A stretch of 64,000 bases of DNA from Azospirillum halopraeferens DSM 3675 (GTDB lineage Bacteria; Pseudomonadota; Alphaproteobacteria; Azospirillales; Azospirillaceae), in contig NZ_AUCF01000004.1 of assembly GCF_000429625.1 (NCBI RefSeq), positions 514,945 to 578,944 of the forward strand, in the 5' to 3' direction. Shown one piece after another: positions 36,000 through 44,912 of this stretch. The position numbers and the translations under genes are program-made. The notes beneath the pieces were generated by a model. It made no database searches and was not told the origin of the DNA. It worked only from the letters and a program-made list of their open reading frames with translations. Numbering within the stretch: the stretch's first letter is position 1; each line of letters starts with the position of its first letter.

Positions 36000-37109
36000 C
36001 TATCCGTCAGCCAGTTCGCGGAAGCCGATGTCGCTGTCGGCCGTGGTGAGGAACCAGTTCCGCGGATCGGCCAGGAGGGGCTTCAGCTCCTCGTAGCCGG
36101 GGCCGGGACGGGCGACCACGCGGGTCGCCTTGTTCAGCCCGTTCTTCAGGCACAGGAAGCCCAGCGGGGTCAGCGCCCCGGCGGCGTCCCGGTTCATGGT
36201 GCGGCAGAGCAGGGCCGCCGCCCCGTCGTGGCGCGCCTGGTCGACCAGCAGCGCGAAGGTCGGCCGCAGCCAGCCGGGACGGGCCAGATAATCCACCACG
36301 ACCGCCACCGTGGCGCCCTTCCAGCGGTCCAGGCGTACCACCGCGTAGGCCATCGGCTCGCCCCGGCGCATTACGTAGAAGCGCCGGAAGCGGGCGGCGG
36401 CCGGGCAGCGGTCGAAGCGCCAGTTCAGGAACGCCCGGTCACGCCGCGCAAGCACCGGGTATTGGGGCGCCGCCGCCTCCCACAAGGCGTCGGACCGGCC
36501 GTCGAAGCCGTCCACCTCCACCGGGCGGGCGCCGCGCAGGCTGGCCGCCGCCGCCATGGCCATGGCGGCGGCGGTCAGCACCGGGCGGGCAGCACCGGCG
36601 GCCAGCCGCACCGCCGTACCGCCCCGGCCGGCCGCCCGCAGGCTGGCGGCCGGGTCGATCACCCGCACGAAGGTCGGCATGGAGCCTAGGTCGCACCAGC
36701 CCGAGCGGATGTAGGACTTGTACGCCGGATCCGTCATGCCCAGCGACACCGTCACCGCGCCGGTGTTGGCGTGCGTCTCGGTCAGCGCCGGGCCGACTCC
36801 GCGCAGGCGCCATTCCGGAGCCACCATCAGGTCGATCCCCCACGAGGCGGCGACCGTCCGGTCTCCCGTCTTCAGGCGGAACGGGATGCCCGACTGCTGG
36901 CCGACGATGGCGCCGTTGCGCTTGCACAGCCAGAGCTGGAGCCCCTCCGGATCGGGGTGGGGCACCTCCCGGTAGATCCAGCGGAAGTACGCCGGATCCG
37001 CCTGGATGGAGTCCGCGCCGAAGAACTCCCGGTGGAACGCCGCGAGCGCCGGGCCGTCGTCCGGTTCGAACCGCCCGATGCCCCTCTGGGCCCAGGCGAC
37101 CACACTCAT
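36000..37109 (-). CDS. GNAT-fold acetyltransferase of the carrier-protein cluster
   Basis: A 369-residue protein with a FemAB/GNAT-like double fold: IGRFEPDDGPALAAFHREFF at the start, SWGIDLMVAPEWRLRGVGPAL (acetyl-CoA loop), TDPAYKSYIRSGWCDLGSM, and a second half (YVMRRGEPMAYAVVRL) repeating the layout. Such proteins transfer an acyl or aminoacyl group to an amine or hydroxyl. The start overlaps the stop codon of nadE by 4 bases (ATGA), so it is translationally coupled. Donor and acceptor are unknown; an ACP-bound acyl donor is plausible in this setting. Confidence 0.75.
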   Translation of the reverse strand: MSVVAWAQRGIGRFEPDDGPALAAFHREFFGADSIQADPAYFRWIYREVPHPDPEGLQLWLCKRNGAIVGQQSGIPFRLKTGDRTVAASWGIDLMVAPEWRLRGVGPALTETHANTGAVTVSLGMTDPAYKSYIRSGWCDLGSMPTFVRVIDPAASLRAAGRGGTAVRLAAGAARPVLTAAAMAMAAAASLRGARPVEVDGFDGRSDALWEAAAPQYPVLARRDRAFLNWRFDRCPAAARFRRFYVMRRGEPMAYAVVRLDRWKGATVAVVVDYLARPGWLRPTFALLVDQARHDGAAALLCRTMNRDAAGALTPLGFLCLKNGLNKATRVVARPGPGYEELKPLLADPRNWFLTTADSDIGFRELADG

Positions 37110-38113
37110 GCCGTGGCCCCTTCCATGTCGACCTTCTGCACCAGGATGGCGTCGCGCAGGATGCGGGCGGAGGTGCGGCGCTTGCGCACAATGTCCTGGT
37201 AGACGCGGCGCACCTGCGCCGGCTCGATCCCCAGGCCGCGCGCGGCCGCCTCGTCCGAGACGCCGTTGCCGAAGGCGAACAGGGCAAGGTCCAGCTTGTC
37301 GTAGGGCAGGGCGTAGTAGAACTCCTCCTGCGTCTGCGGCAGCGTGTAGGTGTCGGTGCTGGGGGTCTGGTTCCGGATTTCGTCCGGCAGGCCCAGCCAG
37401 GCGGCCATCCGGTAGACCTGCGTCTTGTAGAGGTGGGCGATCGGCTTGAGGTCGGCCAGGCCGTCACCGCCGCGCACGAAGAAGCCCAGTTCGTACTCCA
37501 GCCGGTTGGGCGTTCCCAGCACGGCGTAGTTCAGCGCATCGGCGTGGGTGTATTCCATGGTCTTGCGAACGCGCTGCTTCAGGTTGGTGGCGGCGACCAC
37601 CTCCAGATAGACGTCGACCGGCATGCGCACCGTTTTCATGTCGCCGTCCGGCGACTGCACGGTGATCGTGAAGTAGTTGACCCGGTCATGGTCGAGCAGG
37701 CCGCCGGCCAGGCCGATCTTCTGCTTCCAGCCCGGCCCGAAGCCGGGGATCAGACGGCGGATCGCCGCGTCGCGGCGCTCGTAGCAGCCCAGCGCGGTGA
37801 GCGGGGCGGTGATGTTCTCCATAACCGGCTCGACGCCGAGCTGGTGGCACAGCAGGCGGCCGCGCTGCGTGCTGCTGTCGGAGGACTCCTTTTCCGGCAT
37901 CAGCAGCAGGCGCACCCGATCCGGCCCCAGCGCGCGGACCGCCAGTGCGGCGCAGACCGAGGAGTCGATGCCGCCGGACACGCCCAGCACGATGCCCTGG
38001 CGGCGCAGGTCGACCGCAACGGTGTCGCGGATGGATTGCTCGATCTCGCGGGCCGCGGCGGCGCAGTCGAGGTCGAGCACGCGGCTATCGAACGGATGCA
38101 GGTCGTTCAGCAT
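37106..38113 (-). CDS. nadE: NH3-dependent NAD synthase family protein
   Basis: A 335-residue N-type ATP pyrophosphatase with the PP-loop SGGIDSS at residues 46-52, LLLMPEKESSDSS and TYTLPQTQEEFYYALPYDKL, matching NadE. It lacks the glutaminase (nitrilase) domain, so ammonia or a partner amidotransferase must supply nitrogen. NadE amidates deamido-NAD. In this operon it lies between asnB and a GNAT protein, so it may be a pathway-specific amide-forming paralogue rather than housekeeping NadE. The symbol names the family; the role here is uncertain. Confidence 0.85.
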   Translation of the reverse strand: MLNDLHPFDSRVLDLDCAAAAREIEQSIRDTVAVDLRRQGIVLGVSGGIDSSVCAALAVRALGPDRVRLLLMPEKESSDSSTQRGRLLCHQLGVEPVMENITAPLTALGCYERRDAAIRRLIPGFGPGWKQKIGLAGGLLDHDRVNYFTITVQSPDGDMKTVRMPVDVYLEVVAATNLKQRVRKTMEYTHADALNYAVLGTPNRLEYELGFFVRGGDGLADLKPIAHLYKTQVYRMAAWLGLPDEIRNQTPSTDTYTLPQTQEEFYYALPYDKLDLALFAFGNGVSDEAAARGLGIEPAQVRRVYQDIVRKRRTSARILRDAILVQKVDMEGATA

Positions 38114-38170
38114 GTGGTGTGGTTCCCCGGTTCGCGTGTGCGGTGGTGTGTGTGGTGTCGTCAGTGCGGA

Positions 38171-40210
38171 TCAGCCGGCGCGTACGGCGTGCCGAACGGC
38201 GGGCCGGGCACCGGCGTGGTCTTCCAGAACGTGCAGGGTGGCGGCTTCCAGCCGACCCCGCGCGCGCGTGGCGCGGTCGCGGAAATCCTCCCGGTAGGCG
38301 TGGGCGAGCATCTGCAGGGTCAGCACGCCGACCAGCGCCATCTCCTCGCGCTCGCCGGCCATGCGGCCTTCCTGCCGGTGGGCGCGGGCCGCCAGTTGGG
38401 CGACCCCGGCGGCGTCCACCAGGCCGAACCCGTCGAGCGCCCGTTCGCTGAGAAGCTCGTGGACATAGTCCGGCGCCTGCGGCCCGAACAGGGAGGTGGT
38501 CATGGGCGCCCGGTATGGGCGCTTGGGACGATGACCGACCTCCCGCGGCAGGAGTCGGCCGGCCAGCCGGCGCAGGGCCAGCTTGTCGCGCAGCCCCAGC
38601 ATCTTCACCCGGTCCGGCAGGGCATTGCACAGCTCCACCACGTCGGGATCGAGGAAGGGGTAGCGGACCTCGATGCTGTTGGCCATGGCGACGCGGTCGC
38701 CCTGGCTGGCCAGCAGATAGGGGGTGAGGAAGGTGTCCATCTCCACCGCCTGCGCCCGGGCCAGCGGCGACCAGCCGGCGTAGCCCTCGGGCAGGCGGTC
38801 GAGGATGGCCCGCTCGGCCGCCGGCCCGTCGAAGGCGGCGCGCACGTCGGGCGACAGCAGGCGCTGCGTCCATGCCGTGTTGGTCCAGCGGATGCGGTGG
38901 CCGTAGAAGGGGTCATCCGTGTCCTGAAGGCCACGGCGGAAGAAGCTCTGCCACAGCGGGCTCGCCTTGTTGCCGCCCATGGCGGTGAAGGCGTGGACGC
39001 GGCTCATCAGCCGGGCACGCGCCGCCGAGTCCGGTCGGCGCGCCCAGAAGCGGCGCACCCGGTCCTCCTTGAAGACGTCGTAGCCCGACAGCAGCTCGTC
39101 CGCTCCCTCGCCGGACAGGACGACGCGGATGCCGTTGTCCTGCACCAGGCGGGACAGCATGAACATGGGGGCCGGGGCCGTGCGCAGCAGCGGCGTCTCG
39201 GCGTGCCACACCACGTCGGGCAGGGCCTCCTGGATCTCGCGGGGGCCGACGAGGATCTCGTGGTGCTCGGTCCCGACGAAGCCGGCGACCCTGCGCTGCT
39301 GTTCGGTCTCGTCGAAGGCGGGGTCGGCGAAGCGGACGCCGAAGCTGTGCACGCCGCCGTCTTTGCCCCGGCGCACCAGCCCGGCGATGACCGAGCTGTC
39401 CAGGCCGCCGGAGATGTAGACGCCGACCGGCACGTCGGCGCGCAGGCGCAGGCGGACCGCCTCGCCGAGCCGTTCGCCCAGCGCGTCCGCCGCCTCGTCC
39501 ACCGACAGCCCGGCCAGGGCGGGATCGCATTCCACCCGGGGCGTCCAGTAGCGCTCGGCCCGGATGGCGAGCGTCTCGTCGATGCACAGGGCGGTCGCCG
39601 CCGGCACCGCCTCGACCCCGGCGAAGACGCTGCCGTGGGGGGCCACCGACCAGTGGGCGAAGACCCGCGCCAGGCGCGACCCGTCGAACCGCGGCGCCAC
39701 CCGGCCGCCGGCCACCAGCGCCTTGACCTCCGAGCCGAAGACGATGTGGTCGCCGACGCGGGCGTAATGCATGGGCAGGATGCCCATGCGGTCGCGCACC
39801 AGCCACAGGCGGCGCTCCGCCGCCTCCCACAGGGCGAAGGCGTACTGGCCGTTCAGGCGGGCCCAGGCGGCGGGTCCCCACTCCTCGAAGGCGTGGACGA
39901 TCACCTCGGTGTCGGTGCGGGTGTAGAACCGGTGGCCGCGCGCCTCAAGTTCCCGCCGCAGTTCGACGTGGTTGAAGATCTCGCCGTTGAACGAGATCCA
40001 GACGCTGCCGTCCTCGTTGCGGATGGGCTGGAAGCCGCCGGCCAGGCCGACGATGCTGAGACGGGCGTGGGCCAGCCCGACGCGGTCGTCGCGGTAGAGG
40101 CCATACCCGTCGGGCCCGCGGTGCCCCAGCATGGCGATCATCCGCCGCAGCTCTTCCAGGTCGGGGGGCTCGGCGCGCGGGCCGGCGAGAATACCAGCGA
40201 CACCACACAT
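38171..40210 (-). CDS. asnB: Asparagine synthase (glutamine-hydrolysing) family protein
   Basis: A 679-residue AsnB-type amidotransferase. N-terminal class II glutaminase with Cys2 (MCGVAGILAG) and FNGEIFNH, then the synthetase domain with the PP-loop SGGLDSSVIAGL and LSGEGADELLSGYDVFKED. About 50-100 residues longer than E. coli AsnB, with a helical C-terminus. Members in surface-polysaccharide and exosortase gene sets amidate other acids; here it is flanked by an AMP ligase and nadE, so its substrate may be a carrier-linked acid. ATG at 40210 follows because Cys2 must be freed as the catalytic N-terminus. Confidence 0.92.
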   Translation of the reverse strand: MCGVAGILAGPRAEPPDLEELRRMIAMLGHRGPDGYGLYRDDRVGLAHARLSIVGLAGGFQPIRNEDGSVWISFNGEIFNHVELRRELEARGHRFYTRTDTEVIVHAFEEWGPAAWARLNGQYAFALWEAAERRLWLVRDRMGILPMHYARVGDHIVFGSEVKALVAGGRVAPRFDGSRLARVFAHWSVAPHGSVFAGVEAVPAATALCIDETLAIRAERYWTPRVECDPALAGLSVDEAADALGERLGEAVRLRLRADVPVGVYISGGLDSSVIAGLVRRGKDGGVHSFGVRFADPAFDETEQQRRVAGFVGTEHHEILVGPREIQEALPDVVWHAETPLLRTAPAPMFMLSRLVQDNGIRVVLSGEGADELLSGYDVFKEDRVRRFWARRPDSAARARLMSRVHAFTAMGGNKASPLWQSFFRRGLQDTDDPFYGHRIRWTNTAWTQRLLSPDVRAAFDGPAAERAILDRLPEGYAGWSPLARAQAVEMDTFLTPYLLASQGDRVAMANSIEVRYPFLDPDVVELCNALPDRVKMLGLRDKLALRRLAGRLLPREVGHRPKRPYRAPMTTSLFGPQAPDYVHELLSERALDGFGLVDAAGVAQLAARAHRQEGRMAGEREEMALVGVLTLQMLAHAYREDFRDRATRARGRLEAATLHVLEDHAGARPAVRHAVRAG

Positions 40211-40248
40211 GGGGTGCACTCCTCGTTGGGTGACGGTGCCGGAACGGA

Positions 40249-41793
40249 TCAGGCGGTGCCCGCCAGCACCGCCCGCTTGAGCTTGCCGGACTCCGTCTTC
40301 GGCAGTTCGGCGTGCAGTTCGATGAACCGGGGGACCATGTGGCTCTCCAGCCGGGCACGGCAGTGCTGGCGCACCTCCGCCTCGTTGACCGTCGCACCCT
40401 CGCGCGGGACCAGGAACGCCTTGACCGCCATGCCGTCGACCGGGTCGGGGACGCCGGCCACGCCCGCCTCGGCGATGCAGTCCAGCTCGCACAGGACCGC
40501 CTCCACCTCCTTGGGACTGACCTTCTCGCCGCGGCACTTGAACACGTCGTCCTTGCGGGCGACGAAGTGCAGGAATCCCTCGGCATCGGCGTAGAACAGG
40601 TCGCCGGTGTGGTAGCGCTTGCCGCCGCGCGGGTCGTCGCGCAGCTTGTCCGCCGTCGCCTCCGGCCGGTTCCAGTAGCCGCGCATGACGTTGGCGCCGC
40701 GCACCACCAGTTCGCCCACCACGCCGGGGGCGGCGGGGTTGCCGTCCTCGTCCAGCACCATCGCCTCGCAGTTGGGGATGGCGCGGCCGACCGAGGCGAT
40801 CTTGTCGTCCAGCCGCTCCGGCTCCAGATAGGCGACCCGGGTCGAGCATTCCGTGCAGCCGTACATGGAGAAGAAGGCAGCGTGCGGGAACAGTTCGCGC
40901 ACCCGCCGGATGTGGGCCACCGGCATGGGGGCCGCGGCGTTGGTCAGGTAGCGCAGGGAGGAGAGGTCGGCGGTGCGCGCCGTCTCCATCTGCAACAGGG
41001 TGGCAAACAGCGTCGGCACCCCGGCCAGGCCGGTGATCCGATGCTCCACCATGCGCGCCAGCGTGTCGGCCGGGAAGGCGAAGGAGCGTTCCAGCACCAG
41101 TGTGAAGCCGACCAGCGCCGAGGTCACCACCTGGGAAAGGCCATAGCCGAAGGTGACGGGCAGAACGCACATCACCACATCGTCGGCGGTGTTGGCGAGA
41201 TACTCGGCGATCGACCGGTTGACGGCGCAGAGGTTGGCGTGGGTGAGCATCACCCCCTTGGGCTTGCCCGTGGTGCCGGAGGTGTAGAGGATGGCGGCCA
41301 GGTCATGATCGATCAGGCCGGCGTCACCGGGGGTGGCCGCTCCGGCCAGGGCCTCGGCGAAGGAGGCGGCCCCGGCGCAGTCCGGCACCACCGGGCCGAC
41401 CCACAGGGTGGAGGTGACCGAAGGAGCCTCCGCCAGCGCCGGCAGGACGGTGCGGGCCAGCGCCGTCGGTGCGACCAGCGCCGTCACCGTGCAGTCGTTC
41501 AGGATGTAGGCGAGCTTGTCGGCCTTGGTGGAGGGGTTGACGGGGACATAGACCGCGCCGGCCTTGCTGGCGCCGAAGAAGGCGGTGACGTACTCGGCGG
41601 AGTTTTCCAGCATGATCGCCACGCGGTCGCCGCGCCGCACCCCGCGTTCGCGCAGCGCGACGGCGATGGCGTCGCTGTCGCGGTCCAGGTCGGCGAAGCT
41701 GCGCCGGACCTTGCCGGCGATCAGCGCGGTCTTGTCCGGCAGGCGCCGGGCGGTGTCGCGCAGGAAATGGTGAACCAGATAGGCCATGGGCAT
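40249..41793 (-). CDS. AMP-forming acyl-CoA/acyl-ACP synthetase
   Basis: A 514-residue ANL-superfamily enzyme: ILYTSGTTGKPKGVMLTHAN (P-loop), SMYGCTECSTRVAYL, YHTGDLFYADAEGFLHF, RKDDVFKCRGEKVSPKEVEA, and the catalytic Lys in LPKTESGKLKRAVL. It resembles acyl-ACP ligases of exopolysaccharide/exosortase clusters. It probably activates a carboxylic acid and loads it on the ACP encoded directly upstream. The acid is unknown. MPMAYL (41793) or MAYL (41787) may be the start. Same-strand neighbours are tightly packed. Confidence 0.9.
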   Translation of the reverse strand: MPMAYLVHHFLRDTARRLPDKTALIAGKVRRSFADLDRDSDAIAVALRERGVRRGDRVAIMLENSAEYVTAFFGASKAGAVYVPVNPSTKADKLAYILNDCTVTALVAPTALARTVLPALAEAPSVTSTLWVGPVVPDCAGAASFAEALAGAATPGDAGLIDHDLAAILYTSGTTGKPKGVMLTHANLCAVNRSIAEYLANTADDVVMCVLPVTFGYGLSQVVTSALVGFTLVLERSFAFPADTLARMVEHRITGLAGVPTLFATLLQMETARTADLSSLRYLTNAAAPMPVAHIRRVRELFPHAAFFSMYGCTECSTRVAYLEPERLDDKIASVGRAIPNCEAMVLDEDGNPAAPGVVGELVVRGANVMRGYWNRPEATADKLRDDPRGGKRYHTGDLFYADAEGFLHFVARKDDVFKCRGEKVSPKEVEAVLCELDCIAEAGVAGVPDPVDGMAVKAFLVPREGATVNEAEVRQHCRARLESHMVPRFIELHAELPKTESGKLKRAVLAGTA

Positions 41794-41862
41794 GTCCCGT
41801 CGGTGGAGCAGGGGCGCCGGTCCGGGCGTGGGCGGCCCGGACCGGGTTGGCGTATCCCCCGG

Positions 41863-42156
41863 TCAGGCGGCGTCCTTGAGCGCCTGCTTGCTGCGCACGA
41901 AGGCGGCGATGCGCGCGACGGAGTCGAGGTTGTCGGCCACGAGGTCGTCGTCGTCGATGGCGATGCCGAAGTTCTCCTCAAGAAACGCGACCACGTGCAT
42001 GATCCCGGTGGAGTCGATGATTCCCGTCTCCAGCAGGGAATCGCCGTTGTCGAAGCCGGAGTCCTTCCCCAGCAGGAAGTTCTCGACGATGAAGGAGCGG
42101 ATCTGCTGAGTGATCATGGTGTCGACCTTCGGCTCGGTGTTGGTGGCGGTCAGCAT
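41863..42156 (-). CDS. Stand-alone acyl carrier protein (first of two)
   Basis: A 97-residue ACP with the classic DSxx motif: ETGIIDSTGIMHVVAFLEEN, Ser49 being the 4'-phosphopantetheine site. The acidic helix III (IAIDDDDLVADNLDS) is typical. ATG at 42156 with GGAGGTG eight bases upstream is a strong start. It opens the main operon, followed by the ligase gene after 69 bp. Confidence 0.92.
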   Translation of the reverse strand: MLTATNTEPKVDTMITQQIRSFIVENFLLGKDSGFDNGDSLLETGIIDSTGIMHVVAFLEENFGIAIDDDDLVADNLDSVARIAAFVRSKQALKDAA

Positions 42157-42236
42157 TGCGAAGACACCTCCGTTCGGGGACTGGGTGGCGCGGACGTCTG
42201 GGCGGACAGCCGCAAATTGGTGAACGTGGTCTGTGG

Positions 42237-42266
42237 TTATATTGCACGTCCCGGTGAAGCGTTGAA
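42237..42266 (-). promoter_or_regulatory. Candidate sigma-70-like promoter of the carrier-protein operon
   Basis: On the minus strand, TTCAAC (42266-42261) and ATATAA (42242-42237) are 18 bases apart, upstream of the ACP start at 42156. The region is locally AT-rich. A plausible match only. Confidence 0.35.
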
Positions 42267-42375
42267 ACGGCGTAAGGACGGTAATCCCTCGAAATTCGTG
42301 GATATTGAAATCCTCTAGGAAGGGGTAGGCATCCTTGTTTGGGTAATACTTGCGAGTTGCTTCGGCCGTACCGGT

Positions 42376-43314
42376 TCATGCGCTGGCCGGTCCGCCGGCG
42401 GTGCGGGTCGGCGGCGGCGTGCCGGCCGTTGCCGCCGCCCGGGCGCCGCGCAACGCCCGGCGCAGGACACGCAGCAGGCGGGGTATCCCCGTCAGTTGCA
42501 CCTCCAGCCACGGGACGGTCGCATCGTCGGAGACGATGAAGCCCTTCAGGCGCATGGGATCGGTGTCGGGGCCGTTCCAGCCCGGTTCGATGGTGCGGGC
42601 GGTGCGGTAGCCGGCGTGGCGCAGGATCGCCAGGTCGCGCTCCCCGTAGTCACCGTTGGGGAAGGCGAAGTGGCGGCACGGCGTGCCCCCCATCCCTTCC
42701 TCAAGCTCCTGCCGGCACAGCGCGATCTCCTCTTCGGCCTGCTGGTCGTTGCAGCGGGGCAGGATCGGGTGCGTGCGGGTGTGGGCGCCGAAGTCGGCGC
42801 AATCCGCCAGGCGGCGCACGTCGTCCCAGCCCATGGCCTGCGGGGCGGTCGCGTCGGCGTCGGGGTCGTCGCCGGCTTCGGCCAGGCGCCGGCGGCGCTC
42901 CGCATCGGGAACCAGCTTCAACGCCTCGGCGCCCAGGCGCGCCGCCGCCCCGGTCTTCCACCAGTAGGGCCGGTGGGTTCCGACGATGCGGCTGCACAGG
43001 AAGATGGTGGGCCGCACCCCATAGGTGCGGAACAGGTCGGCCAGGGCGGCGTTGCCCCGGTGGCCGTCATCGAAGGTCAGCACCAGTGGATAGGCGGGCA
43101 GGGCGTCCCAGTCACCGTTCTCCAGGGCATCCGCCACGGCGTCCATGGTGGTGAAGGTGTAATGGCGGGCGTAGAAGGCGAGATGCTCTTCCAGCACCGA
43201 CGGATCGGGATCGTGGTAGACCACGATGGTGACCCGCCGCCGGGCGAACAGGGCGCGCAATCCCCAGCCGAGTCCCGACCAGCGAACCAACCCGCCCAGA
43301 GCATCCTTCCGCAT
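42376..43314 (-). CDS. Polysaccharide deacetylase family protein
   Basis: A 312-residue CE4-type protein: TIVVYHDPDPSVLEEHLAFY, the metal/catalytic motif LTFDDGHRGN, FGAHTRTHPILPRC (His-x3-His as HTRTH) and HFAFPNGDYGERDLAI. CE4 enzymes remove N- or O-acetyl groups from polysaccharides. No signal peptide is clear, so it may act in the cytoplasm or via a non-classical signal. It is the first gene of the minus-strand block, separated from the ACP by 219 bp holding a candidate promoter, so it may be its own transcription unit. Related genes occur in exosortase-associated clusters. Confidence 0.85.
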   Translation of the reverse strand: MRKDALGGLVRWSGLGWGLRALFARRRVTIVVYHDPDPSVLEEHLAFYARHYTFTTMDAVADALENGDWDALPAYPLVLTFDDGHRGNAALADLFRTYGVRPTIFLCSRIVGTHRPYWWKTGAAARLGAEALKLVPDAERRRRLAEAGDDPDADATAPQAMGWDDVRRLADCADFGAHTRTHPILPRCNDQQAEEEIALCRQELEEGMGGTPCRHFAFPNGDYGERDLAILRHAGYRTARTIEPGWNGPDTDPMRLKGFIVSDDATVPWLEVQLTGIPRLLRVLRRALRGARAAATAGTPPPTRTAGGPASA

Positions 43315-43633
43315 TCCCGTCCTCCCTCCGGTCGGCTGGTGAAGCCGGATTAAATAGTGTACTAATAGTTCCGTTCTGCTCGCCGTAAGACTTGGAACCG
43401 AGATAAGAACGGTGCGTCAGGACGGCAACGGAGCGAGGGGGTTACACACTGAAGCTTATGTATGACTTGCGAATTATGTTTCCTTCCAGGGGAGTGCCAC
43501 ACCCGACACGGAGCCGGCTCCGGCCGGATGCACAGAGTGCCAAGGCACACACAGGCGATGTAAGCCGCGCGGACGGTGTACGGCCAACGGCCGCGCCGCC
43601 GCTCCGTCCGGGAGGCCGGATGCGGACCTCCGA
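43315..43633. other. 319-bp intergenic region, AT-rich near its left end
   Basis: Lies between the LysR gene (ends 43634) and the deacetylase gene (starts 43314), both minus. The sequence near 43348-43375 (TTAAATAGTGTACTAATAGT) is AT-rich and probably holds the deacetylase promoter. No RNA gene or repeat recognised. Confidence 0.45.
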
Positions 43634-44518
43634 TCACTCCGGCCGGTTGCGCGCCTCGGCCAGCAACCAATCGCGAAAGGCAGCGATGGCCGGGCGGTCC
43701 GCCGTGCCTTCGGGGCAGACGAACCAGTAACTGCCCGAGGTCGCCTCGATCCCGGGAAACGGCAGGGCGAGCCGGCCCGCCGCCACGTCCGCCGCCGCCA
43801 GCACACGGTCGGCGACCGTCGCTCCGAGACCGGAGGCGGCGGCCTGCAACGCCGGGTCCATGGCGTCAAACACCGCGCCCCGGCGCAGGGCGTCGGGGGT
43901 CGGCAGGCCGGCCGCGGCAAGCCAGAGGTCCCAATCCCGCCCTTCCGAACAGCCGTGCAGCAGGGGGATCCCGGCAAGATCGGCGGGCGTACGCAGGCCG
44001 GCCGCCAGGGCGGGGGCGCAGATCACCGTGAGGCGCTCCGGCAGCACCTCCACCGCGGCCGCCCCGGGCTGCGCGGGGCTGAAGGTGATGGCCGCATCGA
44101 ACTCCTGCGGGTCGACGTCGGTGTGGTTGGTCCAGCCCACCGTGACACGCACCTGCACATCGGGGTGGCGGGCCTGAAAATGGCCCAGGCGCGGCATCAG
44201 CCAGCGGATACCGAAGGAGAACGCCACCCGGATGCGCAGGTCCCGCCCCCGCGCGGTCAGGCGCGCCATCGTCTCGGCCATGTGGTCGAAGGAGCGGGAC
44301 AGCACCGGCAGCAGCAACCGGCCCTCCTCGGTCAGTTCGACGCGCCGGGTCAGCCGCCGGAACAGGGGCGCGCCCAACCATTCCTCCAGGCTTTGCACCT
44401 GACGGCTGATCGCACCCTGGGTCACGCACAACTCGTCCGCGGCCCGGGAGAAGCTGAGGTGGCGCGCCGCCGCCTCGAAGGCGCGCAGGGCGTGGAGCGG
44501 CGGAAGGTGGCGGCGCAT
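43634..44518 (-). CDS. LysR-family transcriptional regulator (GcvA-like)
   Basis: A 294-residue LTTR of the GcvA subgroup: MRRHLPPLHALRAFEAAARH, then winged helix FSRAADELCVTQGAISRQVQ and LFRRLTRRVELTEEG (DNA-binding, residues 1-85), and a substrate domain with VRVAFSFGIRWLMPRLGHFQ. GcvA-like regulators often control amino-acid or transport genes. It is divergent from the DUF1127 gene across a short gap, an arrangement seen for many GcvA-like regulators; the DUF1127 gene is the likely target. Confidence 0.92.
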   Translation of the reverse strand: MRRHLPPLHALRAFEAAARHLSFSRAADELCVTQGAISRQVQSLEEWLGAPLFRRLTRRVELTEEGRLLLPVLSRSFDHMAETMARLTARGRDLRIRVAFSFGIRWLMPRLGHFQARHPDVQVRVTVGWTNHTDVDPQEFDAAITFSPAQPGAAAVEVLPERLTVICAPALAAGLRTPADLAGIPLLHGCSEGRDWDLWLAAAGLPTPDALRRGAVFDAMDPALQAAASGLGATVADRVLAAADVAAGRLALPFPGIEATSGSYWFVCPEGTADRPAIAAFRDWLLAEARNRPE

Positions 44519-44635
44519 GGGGTGGTCATGAATGAGCGTCGATCATCCATGCTATGAGAAAGCATGGTTTGTCGACAAGGCGCCGTGCGGTTGATTCTGG
44601 CCCCCGACCGGCGATGGTGGCGAGGGGGGAGTGTC

Positions 44636-44857
44636 ATGGCCTGCATGAGCACAGCGCACGCACGGGAGCGTCCGGCCGGGCCCCCGCAGCGGTCCCGGCA
44701 CTGGCTGGCGCGCTGGCTGGACCGGCCCCGGATGTGGCGGGAGCGCAGCGCCTATCGGCGTGCACTGGCGCGCATGGACGCCCATCTGCTGGCCGACATC
44801 GGCCTGGACGAAACGACCGCCCGGGCGGAGGCGGCGAAGCCCTTCTGGAAAGCATGA
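44636..44857 (+). CDS. DUF1127 family small protein
   Basis: A 73-residue, Arg-rich protein. The C-terminal half matches DUF1127: MWRERSAYRRALARMDAHLL and ADIGLDETTARAEAAKPFWK. Related short Arg-rich proteins have been linked to RNA turnover and phosphate or stress metabolism in alphaproteobacteria. Start at ATG 44636 with AGGGGGGA upstream; longer in-frame extension to 44564 is unlikely. Divergent from the GcvA-like gene, convergent with wbaP. Confidence 0.82.
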   Translation: MACMSTAHARERPAGPPQRSRHWLARWLDRPRMWRERSAYRRALARMDAHLLADIGLDETTARAEAAKPFWKA

Positions 44858-44882
44858 GGCGGGCCGCAGCGCCGGCCCGCCT
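44857..44882. terminator. Terminator hairpin downstream of DUF1127 gene
   Basis: Perfect 10-bp stem AGGCGGGCCG/CGGCCCGCCT with a six-base loop, between convergent genes. Confidence 0.55.
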
Positions 44883-44912
44883 CCGGTATTCCGCCCGCCG
44901 ATGGCGGACCGC

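Noticed and set aside
37433..40594. A long plus-strand ORF antisense to asnB and nadE
   Set aside because: Also a GC-driven shadow; the minus-strand products carry all the catalytic motifs.
43394..43418. A GGAAC-N16-CGTC element as an EcfG promoter
   Set aside because: The -10 motif differs by one base and the element points toward no gene on that strand.
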